A stretch of DNA of 15,918 nucleotides from Eubacteriales bacterium (GCA_030528965.1 JAUMXS010000019.1:1-15918); one strand, 5' to 3'. Positions 6,676 through 14,651 are shown, numbered from the stretch's first letter. Translations and numbers: made by a program. Notes: a model not told the origin generated them from the sequence alone.

Positions 6676-7395
6676 ATGAAAATCATCGTTGATACCACAG
6701 AGGCCATTTCGGCTCTGGCCGCCAAGCGCTATGTACGTCTGCTCCGCAGTCGTCCCAATGCAGTCTTGGGTTTCGCGACCGGTTCTACGCCCCTCGGCCT
6801 ATATGCAGAGCTGGTTCGGCTTTGTGATGCCGGTGAGATCAGTTTCCGCGATGCCATGAGCTTCAATCTGGACGAATATGTCGGTCTTGACGGATCCCAT
6901 GAACAGAGCTATCGCTGGTTTATGGATCATTACCTCTTTGAAAAAATCGATATTGACCGTGCACGGACTCACGTTCCCTCCGGTCTGGATACCGATTCTG
7001 CCACCGCCGAAGCCTATGATCAGGCGATCATTTCCACCGGCGGCATCGATCTGCAGTTGCTGGGCATCGGCAATAACGGCCATATCGGCTTCAATGAGCC
7101 GGGCACGCCCTTTGGCTCCCGTACCCATATGGTTGAACTCACCGATTCCACCCGTCAGGCCAATCGGCGCTTCTTCAAGTCTCTGGACGAAGTTCCCACC
7201 CATGCCGTCACGATGGGCATCCGCACTGTCATGAACGCCCGCAGCATCATCCTCATGGCGCTGGGCACCGCCAAGGCGGACATCATCCGAAAGACGGTCC
7301 AGGGTGAGGTCACGGAGGAAGTTCCCGCTTCCATTCTGCAGCTCCACCCGTCTGTGGAGGTCTATCTGGACTATCAGGCAGCCAGCCTTCTCTGA
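6676..7395 (+). CDS. nagB: Glucosamine-6-phosphate deaminase (NagB)
   Basis: NagB reversibly converts glucosamine-6-phosphate to fructose-6-phosphate and ammonia. At 239 residues it is the short Firmicute form without the C-terminal allosteric tail of the E. coli enzyme. Visible motifs: phosphate-binding GFATGSTPLGLY (32-43), NLDEYVGL with the acid/base Asp66, and GIGNNGHIGFNEPG with the ring-opening His136 and Glu141. AAGGAG (6661-6666) is 9 bases from the ATG. A TATAAT at 6653 is too close to the ribosome site to be a useful promoter, so transcription probably comes through dapF. The stop overlaps the glmM ribosome site, so the two are tightly linked. Placement with glmM and an acetyltransferase raises the question of a biosynthetic (aminating) role. 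Confidence 0.96.
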   Translation: MKIIVDTTEAISALAAKRYVRLLRSRPNAVLGFATGSTPLGLYAELVRLCDAGEISFRDAMSFNLDEYVGLDGSHEQSYRWFMDHYLFEKIDIDRARTHVPSGLDTDSATAEAYDQAIISTGGIDLQLLGIGNNGHIGFNEPGTPFGSRTHMVELTDSTRQANRRFFKSLDEVPTHAVTMGIRTVMNARSIILMALGTAKADIIRKTVQGEVTEEVPASILQLHPSVEVYLDYQAASLL

Positions 7396-7405
7396 GGAGG
7401 AACAT

Positions 7406-8761
7406 ATGAGTAAGTATTTCGGAACCGACGGCTTTCGCGGCGAGGCAAATGTCGACCTTACGGTGATGCACGCTTTCCGTATCGGCCTGTTTCTCGGCGG
7501 ATACTTTGGTAAGGATCATCGGGCGCGGGTCGTTCTCGGAAAAGATACCCGCCGTTCCAGCTACATGTATGAAGCTGCGCTATGTGCCGGTCTTGCCGCT
7601 GCCGGAGCCGACGCCTATACCCTTCATGTCACAACCACGCCGAGCGTCTCTTATGTGACCCGTACGGAGGATTTCGACTGCGGCGTTATGATCAGCGCGA
7701 GCCACAACCCCTTCCATGACAACGGCATCAAGCTCATCAACGGCTCCGCCGGTGAAAAAATGGAGGACTCCGTCATCGATGCGATCGAGGAATATCTGGA
7801 CGGCAATGCTCCGGAAGTTCCCCTCGCCACCGGTGGGGATGTGGGCCGGATCGTCGATTATGCCGCCGGCCGCAATCGCTACATAGGATATCTGATCTCC
7901 CTCTCCACGCAGTCCTATCGCGGCGTCAAGGTCGGTCTGGACTGCGCCAACGGCAGCACCTGGCAAATCGCCAAGAGTGTGTTTGATGCACTGGGAGCGG
8001 AAACCTATGTCATGTCCAATCGCCCCGACGGGCTGAACATCAACCGCGACTGCGGCTCCACACACATCGAGCATCTTCAGAAGTTCGTCCTTGACGAGGG
8101 TCTGGATGTTGGTTTCGCTTTCGACGGAGATGCCGACCGCTGTCTTGCCGTGGATGAAAAAGGTCAGGTCGTTGACGGCGACAAGATCCTGTATGTCTGC
8201 GCCATGCGCATGAAGGAACGCGGCACTCTGGGTGATACCAAAGTCGTCACCACGGTCATGTCGAATCTTGGACTATATAAAGCGCTGGATGCGGCCGGTA
8301 TCGGATATGAACAGACCGCTGTCGGCGATAAATATGTCTGGGAAAACATGGCTGCAAACGGTCATCTCATTGGCGGCGAACAATCCGGCCATATTATTTT
8401 CAGGAAAAACGCTGTCACGGGCGACGGACTTCTCACCTCCATCAAAATCATGCAGGCCATGCTCGATCGGAAAGCTCCGCTCTCCGAACTTGCCGCCCCG
8501 GTCACGACCTATCCGCAGACTCTCAAAAATGTCGTAGTCACTGACAAGGATATGGTCATGGAGGATAAGGCCGTTCTGGCCGCTGTAAAGGAAGTCTCCG
8601 ATTCTCTCGGTGATACGGGCCGTGTTCTGCTGCGCAAGAGCGGTACTGAACCCGTTCTGCGTGTCATGGCCGAAGCTCCTACCGAGGAGATCTGCGAAAA
8701 GAGTGTGGATGCTATTATCGATGCCATGCGGAATCGCGGCGTCCTGATTCAGGTGAAATAA
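7406..8761 (+). CDS. glmM: Phosphoglucosamine mutase
   Basis: GlmM isomerises glucosamine-6-phosphate to glucosamine-1-phosphate, the second step of UDP-GlcNAc synthesis. Length 451 aa fits the family. It begins YFGTDGFRG, carries the phosphoserine loop ISASHNPFHDNGIKL with the active Ser99, the metal loop DGDADRC (240-246), the sugar-binding GGEQSGH and the C-terminal phosphate-binding RKSGTEPVLRVM. Asn-Gly-Ile-Lys after SASHNP and the overall pattern fit GlmM rather than a general phosphomannomutase. The ATG at 7406 has GAGGAGG (7394-7400) 5 bases upstream, overlapping the nagB stop. The next gene starts one base after its stop, so nagB, glmM and the beta-helix gene form one operon. Confidence 0.96.
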   Translation: MSKYFGTDGFRGEANVDLTVMHAFRIGLFLGGYFGKDHRARVVLGKDTRRSSYMYEAALCAGLAAAGADAYTLHVTTTPSVSYVTRTEDFDCGVMISASHNPFHDNGIKLINGSAGEKMEDSVIDAIEEYLDGNAPEVPLATGGDVGRIVDYAAGRNRYIGYLISLSTQSYRGVKVGLDCANGSTWQIAKSVFDALGAETYVMSNRPDGLNINRDCGSTHIEHLQKFVLDEGLDVGFAFDGDADRCLAVDEKGQVVDGDKILYVCAMRMKERGTLGDTKVVTTVMSNLGLYKALDAAGIGYEQTAVGDKYVWENMAANGHLIGGEQSGHIIFRKNAVTGDGLLTSIKIMQAMLDRKAPLSELAAPVTTYPQTLKNVVVTDKDMVMEDKAVLAAVKEVSDSLGDTGRVLLRKSGTEPVLRVMAEAPTEEICEKSVDAIIDAMRNRGVLIQVK

Positions 8762-8762
8762 A

Positions 8763-9425
8763 ATGGAAAAAAACATTGAATCCCTGCTGGATCTTTCGAA
8801 GAGCATCGCTGCGTCCCTGTTTGATGGCCTCACTTACCCCTGGGAAGCGCTGGACGGCATCAAGGATTTCATCCTGAAGCTCGGTCCCACACTGCCGCCG
8901 GAACTGTATGATCATCCAGCAGAAGATGTATGGATCGCCAAAGATGCGCAGGTATACCCCACCGCCTGGATCACCGGTCCCTGTATCATTGATGCAGGCG
9001 CTGAAGTACGGCATTGCGCATTCATCCGCGGCAGCGCCGTTGTCGGAAAGGGCTGTGTCGTCGGCAACTCTGTGGAACTGAAAAATGTCATCCTTTTTGA
9101 CGGTGTGCAGGTCCCTCATTACAACTATGTCGGCGATTCCATCCTTGGCCATAAGGCTCACATGGGCGCCGGTTCCGTCACCTCCAATGTGAAAAGTGAC
9201 CGCACTCTTGTCGTCGTAAAAGACGGCGAGGAACACATCCCCACCGGCCGCAAAAAATTCGGCGCCATTCTCGGCGACTTCGCCGAGATCGGCTGCAACA
9301 GCGTTCTGAACCCCGGCTCGATCATCGGTCGTCATGCCAGCGTCTATCCCGTATCCGGTGTGCGCGGCACAGTCGCTCCGAACTGCATCTACAAAAACGC
9401 CGAAACCATCGTCGAACGCGAATAA
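8763..9425 (+). CDS. Stand-alone GlmU-type acetyltransferase domain (left-handed beta-helix)
   Basis: A 220-residue protein with a short helical N-terminal region (1-50) and then hexapeptide repeats forming a left-handed beta-helix (about 55-210). There is no nucleotidyltransferase domain. Similar clostridial proteins tend to be named as UDP-GlcNAc pyrophosphorylase, which this cannot be by itself. Compared from memory with the acetyltransferase half of E. coli GlmU (Arg333, Lys351, His363, Tyr366, Asn386), the protein has Arg89, Lys107, His119, Tyr122 and Asn142 at identical spacing, in AFIRG, VELK, PHYNYVGD and GAGSVTSN. Acetyl-CoA:glucosamine-1-phosphate acetyltransferase activity is therefore likely. 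It starts one base after the glmM stop, with no good ribosome site of its own, and takes the glmM product. Confidence 0.85.
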   Translation: MEKNIESLLDLSKSIAASLFDGLTYPWEALDGIKDFILKLGPTLPPELYDHPAEDVWIAKDAQVYPTAWITGPCIIDAGAEVRHCAFIRGSAVVGKGCVVGNSVELKNVILFDGVQVPHYNYVGDSILGHKAHMGAGSVTSNVKSDRTLVVVKDGEEHIPTGRKKFGAILGDFAEIGCNSVLNPGSIIGRHASVYPVSGVRGTVAPNCIYKNAETIVERE

Positions 9426-9445
9426 AGGTCTTTGAATTCTTTCAT

Positions 9446-9463
9446 ATTATGCAAATTATGCAA
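9446..9463 (+). repeat. Tandem 9-bp repeat ATTATGCAA x2
   Basis: Two perfect, directly adjacent copies (9446-9454, 9455-9463) just before the terminator stem. The same 9-mer occurs once more at 10819-10827, upstream of argG. No function can be assigned. Confidence 0.5.
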
Positions 9464-9497
9464 AAAGTCCCGGATGAGAAATCATCCGGGACTTTTT
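9462..9497. terminator. Strong bidirectional terminator between the glmM cluster and argG
   Basis: AAAAAGTCCCGGATG (9462-9476) pairs perfectly with CATCCGGGACTTTTT (9483-9497) around a 6-base loop. The A and T runs flank a GC-rich stem, so it can terminate in both directions. It lies between convergent genes. Confidence 0.93.
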
Positions 9498-9528
9498 CAT
9501 TATACAGAAAGCTTTTCAGAAATATTTC

Positions 9529-10740
9529 TTACAGAAGACCCTTCTCCAGCATAGCCTTGGTCTTAATGGACAGGCCGAAGAGGTTGATGAAGCCCTCGGC
9601 ATCCTTCTGGTTATAGTCGCTGGCACCGAAGGTCGCGATCTGCTCGGAATACAGGCTGTAATCGGAAGCAATGCCCGCACCGATGATGTTGCCCTTGTAC
9701 AGCTTCAGCTTCACGGTACCGGTAACGGTCTCCTGCGTCTTGTCCACGAAAGCGTCCAGCGCCTCGCGCAGAACGGTAAACCACTGACCGTTATAAACGA
9801 TATCCGCATAGCAGAGGGCGAGTTCATTCTTCTTGTGGAGAGTGAGCTTATCGAGGCAGACGCTCTCAAGGATCTCATGCGCACGGTACAGAATGGCACC
9901 GCCCGGGGTCTCATACACGCCGCGGCACTTGATGCCAACGAGACGGTTCTCGACCAGATCCAGCAGACCGACGCCATGCTTTCCGCCCAGCTCGTTCAGC
10001 TTCTCAATGATCTTGGAAACCTTCATGGTCTCCCCGTTCAGCGCGGTGGGAACACCCTTTTCGAAACTCAGCTCAACATAGTCCGGCGTATCGGGAGCCT
10101 GCTCAGGACCAACGCCCAGTTCCAGGAAACCCGGCTTGCCGTACTGCGGCTCGTTTGCGATATCTTCCAGATCCAGACCTTCATGGCTCAGATGCCAGAG
10201 GTTCTTGTCCTTGGAATAGTTGGTCTCGCGGTTAATCTTGAGAGGAATGTTATGCGCTTCGGCATAATCGATCTCTTCCTCACGGCTCTTGATATCCCAC
10301 TCACGCCAGGGAGCGATGATCCGCATCTGAGGAGCCAGCGCTTTGACAGTGAGTTCGAAACGAACCTGATCGTTGCCCTTTCCGGTGCAGCCGTGGCAGA
10401 TGGCATCCGCGCCTTCGCGCAGGGCAATATCCACAAGGCCCTTGGCAATGCAGGGGCGGGCCATAGCCGTGCCCAGAAGGTAGGTTTCGTATTTCGCTCC
10501 GGCCTTCAGGCAGGGAACAATATAATTATCCGCGAAGTCATCCACCAGATCCATGACGTACAGCTTGCTGGCGCCGGTCTTAAGAGCTTTTTCTTCCAGA
10601 CCCTCGAGCTCATCACCCTGTCCCACGTTACCGGAAACAGCAATAACCTCGCAGCCGTAGTTTTCCTTCAGCCAGGGAATAATAATGGAAGTATCAAGAC
10701 CGCCGGAATAGGCCAGCACGCATTTTTTAACTTCGTTCAT
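9529..10740 (-). CDS. argG: Argininosuccinate synthase
   Basis: ArgG joins citrulline and aspartate with ATP to give argininosuccinate, the penultimate step of arginine synthesis. At 403 aa the length is normal. The N-type ATP pyrophosphatase P-loop SGGLDTS lies at 12-18. Other family marks are [25 protein letters not shown], the substrate region [26 protein letters not shown] and [14 protein letters not shown] (10748-10753, minus strand) is 7 bases before the ATG. It is a single-gene unit: its own promoter upstream, a strong terminator 32 bases after the stop, and no argH in the window. Confidence 0.98.
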   Translation of the reverse strand: MNEVKKCVLAYSGGLDTSIIIPWLKENYGCEVIAVSGNVGQGDELEGLEEKALKTGASKLYVMDLVDDFADNYIVPCLKAGAKYETYLLGTAMARPCIAKGLVDIALREGADAICHGCTGKGNDQVRFELTVKALAPQMRIIAPWREWDIKSREEEIDYAEAHNIPLKINRETNYSKDKNLWHLSHEGLDLEDIANEPQYGKPGFLELGVGPEQAPDTPDYVELSFEKGVPTALNGETMKVSKIIEKLNELGGKHGVGLLDLVENRLVGIKCRGVYETPGGAILYRAHEILESVCLDKLTLHKKNELALCYADIVYNGQWFTVLREALDAFVDKTQETVTGTVKLKLYKGNIIGAGIASDYSLYSEQIATFGASDYNQKDAEGFINLFGLSIKTKAMLEKGLL

Positions 10741-10784
10741 GAGAATGCCTCCCGTTTTGAGTTCAATGAAATATGTTATTCATG

Positions 10785-10813
10785 ATTATAACAGCCTTAT
10801 TTCAGAAATGCAA
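10785..10813 (-). promoter_or_regulatory. SigA-type promoter of argG with extended -10
   Basis: On the minus strand TTGCAT (10808-10813), 17 bases, TATAAT (10785-10790), with TG just before the -10. Predicted start is near 10778, giving a 37-base leader. A second TTGCAT lies 14 bases further upstream (10822-10827). The bases just after the -10 hold ATGAA and TTCAT arms (10766-10783) that resemble an arginine-repressor box, but their spacing is two bases too long. Confidence 0.72.
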
Positions 10814-10961
10814 CGTATATTATGCAAAATATTTCCGGAATTTTCTATAGTCTATCTATAAATATACCAAAAAGTTGTGATTCAGTGAATATAGCCCGAT
10901 CGTATCCGATACGTTTCCTGCCGTGACGCCGCAGACCGTTTGCTTCCGCTCACATTCCCAT

Positions 10962-10990
10962 TTGACGTTGGTTCCGCATAGTGATAAAAT
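10962..10990 (+). promoter_or_regulatory. SigA-type promoter of ybaK-MATE operon
   Basis: TTGACG (10962-10967), 17 bases, TAAAAT (10985-10990), with TG before the -10 (TGATAAAAT). Predicted start is near 10997, 45 bases before the ybaK ATG. The 301-base gap 10741-11041 thus holds two divergent promoters. Between them (about 10830-10960) is AT-rich sequence with a short ATTCA-G-TGAAT palindrome near 10880, in which I see no gene. Confidence 0.7.
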
Positions 10991-11041
10991 GTAAGAAAAT
11001 CCTGTGAAGATGTATGTTTTATCGTCAGGAGGCAAACGGAA

Positions 11042-11521
11042 ATGTCTATAGAAAAAGGAAGGGCTTATTTCCGTCAGTTTGGGTTGGAAGACCGTGTGCA
11101 GGAATTTGATGTATCGAGTGCAACGGTCGAACTGGCTGCGCTGGCTCTGGGTGTAGATGGTGCACGCATTGCCAAAACGCTCTATTTTCATGCGCAGGAG
11201 GGCTGCATGCTGATTCTGGCTGCCGGAGACGCCCGGATCGACAACAGAAAGTTCAAAGAATACTTTGGCTTTAAGGCCAAGATGCTCTCAGCGGATGAAG
11301 TCCTGGAAATGGTTGGCCACCCGGTGGGAGGGGTTTGTCCCTTCGGCATTGACCCGGCCATCCCCGTTTATCTCGACAAGAGCATGCTGCGCTTTGAATC
11401 GGTTTATCCAGCTGTCGGAAGCGGAAACAGCGCCATTGAACTGGATTCTGAGGAGCTGTATCGATACTCCAATGCCCGCGCCTGGATTGACGTCTGCAAA
11501 CTGCGGGAAGCATCGGTATGA
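11042..11521 (+). CDS. ybaK: YbaK/EbsC family aminoacyl-tRNA deacylase
   Basis: A 159-residue YbaK/ProX-type trans-editing protein, which in characterised members hydrolyses mischarged Cys-tRNA(Pro) or related species in the cytosol. Family signs: a hydrophobic strand after ALGVDGARIAKTLYF, the catalytic-type Lys45 in that segment, the strand with AAGDARIDNRKFKEYFG, then LGMVGHPVGG-like EMVGHPVGGVCPFGI and a C-terminal Ser/Gly strand with AVGSGNSAIEL. The exact substrate cannot be told from the sequence. AGGAGG (11027-11032) lies 9 bases before the ATG. Its stop overlaps the start of the MATE exporter by 4 bases (ATGA), so the two are translationally coupled. Confidence 0.9.
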   Translation: MSIEKGRAYFRQFGLEDRVQEFDVSSATVELAALALGVDGARIAKTLYFHAQEGCMLILAAGDARIDNRKFKEYFGFKAKMLSADEVLEMVGHPVGGVCPFGIDPAIPVYLDKSMLRFESVYPAVGSGNSAIELDSEELYRYSNARAWIDVCKLREASV

Positions 11522-12909
11522 CCAAGCGGAGCGATGAGCGGCTCGGGACGGAACCGATCACATCCCTGATGCTGCGGATGGCGGCGCCGACGCTGACGGC
11601 GCAGCTTGTCAACATACTTTACAACATGGTGGACCGCATCTATATCGGTCACATCCCGGAGGTAGGTTCGCTCGCCATCGCCGGGCTGGGTCTTTGTGCG
11701 CCTGTGCTGCATTTGGTGACGGCCTTTTCCGACTTTGTCGGGCGCGGCGGCTCCCCGAAGGCGGCGATTGCGCTGGGACGCAAAGATCGAGAGCAAGCAG
11801 AACGGGTGCTTGGAAATGGCTTCATCATGCTGCTGTTTTTCTCCCTTGTGCTGACGCTGGGATTTCAGTTCTTCCGAAGACCGATCCTGTTTGCCTTCGG
11901 AGCGGGAACAGATACTATTGCCTACGCGGAGGGGTATATCTCGATCTACCTCTGCGGAACGATCTTCGTCATGCTTACGCTGGGACTCAATCCATTCATC
12001 GTCTGCCAGGGGCGCTCACGCACGGCGATGTTCTCCGTTCTGATCGGCGCGGGGATAAACGTCATATTGGACCCCATATTCATCTACGGGCTGAATATGG
12101 GTGTAAAGGGCGCCGCACTGGCGACGGTCATCTCCCAGTGTCTGAGCACAACATGGATCCTGTGTTTTCTGTGTTCGAAACGCGCGTCACTGCGGCTCCG
12201 TCTGAGCCGCCTTCGTCCGGACTGGACAGTTATGAAGCAGATCGCAAGTCTCGGTGTTTCGCCCTTCATGATGCAGGCCACGGAGAGCATGACAGGAGCG
12301 GTCCTGAACGTGGGACTCAAAACCTACGGCGGCGACCTCTATGTGAGCGCGCTGATCGTCATGGATGGTATCATGCGCGTCGGAAGAGTTTCAGTCAAGG
12401 GCTTCAACAGCGGGGTCCAGCCCATCATAAGCTACAACTACGGGGCAGAGAAATATGACCGCGTGCGTGGGACGATCCGACGCATGGTGTTGATCGGGGT
12501 CGGATTCGAGTCCCTGTACTGCGCGGCCCTGATGCTGTTCCCGGAAGTCTTCGCACGGGTCTTCTCCGATGATCCGGAGCTCACAGCGCTGGTGGCCGGG
12601 ATCCTGCCGATCTTCGTCTGCACACTCTGGATGTTCGGTATACTGAGCGCCGTGCAGGCCAGTTTCCTCGCGCTGAGTCAGGCAAAACAGTCCATGCTCA
12701 TCGCCTGTATACGAAAACTGGTATTTCTCATACCGCTTTCCATCATCCTGCCACGTTTTTGGGGCGTCATGAGCATCTACTGGGCGGAGCCCATTTCCGA
12801 CGGTATCACCGCCGTTGTATCTGTACTGCTGTTTCTCCCCGTTTGGCGCCGCCTCTGTGCGGATCGTCCGCTTGATGGAAAGAAAAAGCTCAAAACCGCG
12901 AAGGAATAA
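11518..12909 (+). CDS. MATE-family multidrug/Na+ antiporter
   Basis: A 463-residue inner membrane exporter with about twelve hydrophobic segments in two six-helix halves, typical of NorM/DinF-type MATE proteins that exchange cationic compounds or metabolites for Na+ or H+. The N-terminal half has the family stretch APTLTAQLVNILYNMVDRIYIG and, later, the NPFIVCQG and GAGINVILDPIFIYG regions. The second half has GFNSGVQPIISYNYGA, a very common MATE signature. The C-terminus is a short basic tail. It begins inside the last codons of ybaK (ATGA overlap), with only a weak GGGAAG site. A bidirectional terminator follows within 10 bases of the stop. The substrate is unknown. Confidence 0.94.
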   Translation: MTKRSDERLGTEPITSLMLRMAAPTLTAQLVNILYNMVDRIYIGHIPEVGSLAIAGLGLCAPVLHLVTAFSDFVGRGGSPKAAIALGRKDREQAERVLGNGFIMLLFFSLVLTLGFQFFRRPILFAFGAGTDTIAYAEGYISIYLCGTIFVMLTLGLNPFIVCQGRSRTAMFSVLIGAGINVILDPIFIYGLNMGVKGAALATVISQCLSTTWILCFLCSKRASLRLRLSRLRPDWTVMKQIASLGVSPFMMQATESMTGAVLNVGLKTYGGDLYVSALIVMDGIMRVGRVSVKGFNSGVQPIISYNYGAEKYDRVRGTIRRMVLIGVGFESLYCAALMLFPEVFARVFSDDPELTALVAGILPIFVCTLWMFGILSAVQASFLALSQAKQSMLIACIRKLVFLIPLSIILPRFWGVMSIYWAEPISDGITAVVSVLLFLPVWRRLCADRPLDGKKKLKTAKE

Positions 12910-12918
12910 AAAACATAA

Positions 12919-12948
12919 AAAATCCCCGTCTGCTAAGACGGGGATTTT
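12919..12948. terminator. Bidirectional terminator between the MATE gene and asnA
   Basis: AAAATCCCCGTC (12919-12930) pairs perfectly with GACGGGGATTTT (12937-12948) around a 6-base loop, with A- and T-rich flanks. It serves both convergent units. Confidence 0.92.
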
Positions 12949-12973
12949 ATTATCTGTCAAAAGATCTCGCGGA

Positions 12974-13987
12974 TCAGAGAAGCATAACGTCGGCCTCGCG
13001 GCACATGCGAACGGTATCTTCGTCCCAAAGAGAGACCTGCACTTCGCCGATATGCGCCTTGCCGAGAAGAAGCATCGACAGGCGCGACTGTCCGATGCCG
13101 CCGCCGATCGTGAGAGGAAGTTCCCCATTCAGGAGCATACGATGGTACAGGAGCTCCCGACGATCATCGCAGCCGGAAAGAGCCAACTGCCGGTCCAGAG
13201 ACTCCGGACTCACACGGATGCCCATGGAGCTGAGTTCGACCGCACAGCTCAACCGCTCATACCAAAGCAGGATATCACCGTTGAGACTCCAGTCGTCATA
13301 GTCGGGAGAGCGTCCGTCATGCGGTTTTCCGGAACGCAGCGGTGCGCCGATCCCAATCACGAAAGTCGTTGGATGCTCACGTACATAAGCGTTTTCCCGC
13401 TCCTTGGAGGTTTTATCCGGCCACATATCTTCCAGCTCCTGCGAGGTAACAAAGCTCACTTCACGGCTGAAAATCGGTTCCTGCGCCAGCTGCGGATAAA
13501 TGGCGCGCAGGGTGGCCTGCGTATCGCAGATCGCATTGACAATATCCTGCACCGTATTCTGGAGATATTCCAGACAGCGGTCTTCCGGAAGGAGGACCTT
13601 TTCCCAGTCCCACTGGTCCACATAAACCGAGTGCAGATTGTCCAGATCATCCTCATCCCGGCGGATGGCATTCATATCGGTATATAGGCCCTTTCCGGGG
13701 TAAAAGTCATAGCGTTTGAGAGCCAGACGCTTCCACTTGGCCAGCGACTGGACAACCTGCGCGTGCGTCCCGGTGCGCAGGATATCGAAATCCACCGGTC
13801 GTTCATAACCGTTCAGGTTATCATTGAGTCCCGTGGTACCGTCCACGAACAAAGGGGCAGAAACACGGTGCAGATGCAAAGCCGCACTGAAACGGTCTTC
13901 AAAAAGACGTTTCAAAAGACCGATAGCTTTTTGCGTATCATAGACGGAAAGAATGCTTTGGTATCCGTCGGGAATAAATGATTTCAT
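12974..13987 (-). CDS. asnA: Ammonia-dependent asparagine synthetase
   Basis: AsnA makes asparagine from aspartate, ammonia and ATP through an aspartyl-AMP intermediate, using a class II aminoacyl-tRNA-synthetase fold. Length 337 aa fits the family (about 330). Recognisable stretches: SAPLFVDGTTGLNDNLNG (43-60), FDI, KWKRLALKRYDF, GKGLYTDMNAIRRDE with the substrate-binding Asp/Arg residues, HSVYVDQWDWE, and the C-terminal LPLTIGGGIGQSR motif. The ATG at 13987 has AAGGAG (13996-14001, minus strand) 8 bases upstream, lying inside the last codons of the DUF4364 gene. Only two bases separate the DUF4364 stop from the start, so the genes are co-translated. The unit ends at the terminator shared with the MATE gene. 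No T-box leader is visible. Confidence 0.98.
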   Translation of the reverse strand: MKSFIPDGYQSILSVYDTQKAIGLLKRLFEDRFSAALHLHRVSAPLFVDGTTGLNDNLNGYERPVDFDILRTGTHAQVVQSLAKWKRLALKRYDFYPGKGLYTDMNAIRRDEDDLDNLHSVYVDQWDWEKVLLPEDRCLEYLQNTVQDIVNAICDTQATLRAIYPQLAQEPIFSREVSFVTSQELEDMWPDKTSKERENAYVREHPTTFVIGIGAPLRSGKPHDGRSPDYDDWSLNGDILLWYERLSCAVELSSMGIRVSPESLDRQLALSGCDDRRELLYHRMLLNGELPLTIGGGIGQSRLSMLLLGKAHIGEVQVSLWDEDTVRMCREADVMLL

Positions 13988-13989
13988 GG

Positions 13990-14544
13990 TTATTTCTCCT
14001 TGGGTGATGGTTCAGTCGAATCCTGAGAGCTATGGGAAAGGAATTGAACAAGATGGAGGTACACACCTTCCGCACCTGCGCGGAAGTTCTTTTCGATCAA
14101 GCCGGCCTGTTCCTCGTTGGCGCAAAGCAGACGAAGACGAAGGATGTCACCGAGCCCGTCTGACAGAGACAATTCCGTCCAGCAGCCATCTTTTCCGACA
14201 CTGTGGGAAGCACCGACCATCGCACTGCGGCGCATAACGTCGGCAATGGGGGCAACGGCACGTTCACAGGCACTGCGGATGGTGAACGGAAGACTGTCTT
14301 CCAACGTCTGACCATGTTCACGCCCCAGATCGGTGATCTGATAACGTCCCGCCTCCTCGCTCACATGGCCGGATTTGAGGAGATCCACAAGGCATTCGGT
14401 ATAATCAAAATATCCGGCAGAACAATATGTCAGCACAAGGTCTCCGAGTTCAACCGCTGTGACAGCTGCCGGCAGCCGACGCAGAACAAACAGAATCAGA
14501 AGCTTGATATCCAGTTTTTCACGGATGAGACCATATTCATTCAC
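13990..14544 (-). CDS. DUF4364 family protein (putative winged-helix regulator)
   Basis: A 184-residue protein matching my memory of DUF4364, a clostridial family with a PadR-like winged helix at the N-terminus. The helix-turn-helix-like part covers about residues 12-75 (LDIKLLILFVLRRLPAAVTAVELGDLVL..., then YFDYTECLVDLLKSGHV and the wing YQITDLG). A variable C-terminal domain (about 95-170) may bind a ligand or partner. The start is GTG at 14544, with AGGAG (14552-14556, minus strand) 7 bases upstream. An ATG four bases downstream is out of frame. It is the first gene of a two-gene operon with asnA, and a role in controlling asnA or nitrogen metabolism is a guess from position only. Confidence 0.83.
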   Translation of the reverse strand: MNEYGLIREKLDIKLLILFVLRRLPAAVTAVELGDLVLTYCSAGYFDYTECLVDLLKSGHVSEEAGRYQITDLGREHGQTLEDSLPFTIRSACERAVAPIADVMRRSAMVGASHSVGKDGCWTELSLSDGLGDILRLRLLCANEEQAGLIEKNFRAGAEGVYLHLVQFLSHSSQDSTEPSPKEK

Positions 14545-14598
14545 CGATGTACTCCTCCCCTCCGGAACGAAGTCCGATTGATTCGGCGTTCAAATGAC

Positions 14599-14619
14599 AA
14601 GCTTTCCCGGGGAAAGCTT
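14599..14619 (-). repeat. Perfect hairpin/palindrome in the DUF4364-asnA leader
   Basis: AAGCTTTCC-CGG-GGAAAGCTT is a 9-bp perfect inverted repeat with a 3-base centre. It lies between the predicted start (about 14645) and the DUF4364 ribosome site. It could be an operator for a dimeric regulator or an mRNA hairpin. No U-run follows on the minus strand, so it is not a simple terminator. Confidence 0.5.
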
Positions 14620-14651
14620 TCTTTTCAAACGTATCTCCATGTAACGATGGT

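Noticed and set aside
9446..9463. Tandem repeat as the beginning of a CRISPR or integration site
   Set aside because: Only two 9-bp units without spacers, and no cas, integrase or tRNA gene nearby.
12815..13687. Open frame of 290 codons on the plus strand
   Set aside because: It runs from the MATE gene's 3' end through a strong terminator and antisense to asnA, so it is not a plausible gene.
14545..14650. T-box or other riboswitch ahead of DUF4364-asnA
   Set aside because: asnA genes in Firmicutes can have T-boxes, but the conserved T-box antiterminator sequence is absent and the leader is only about 100 bases.
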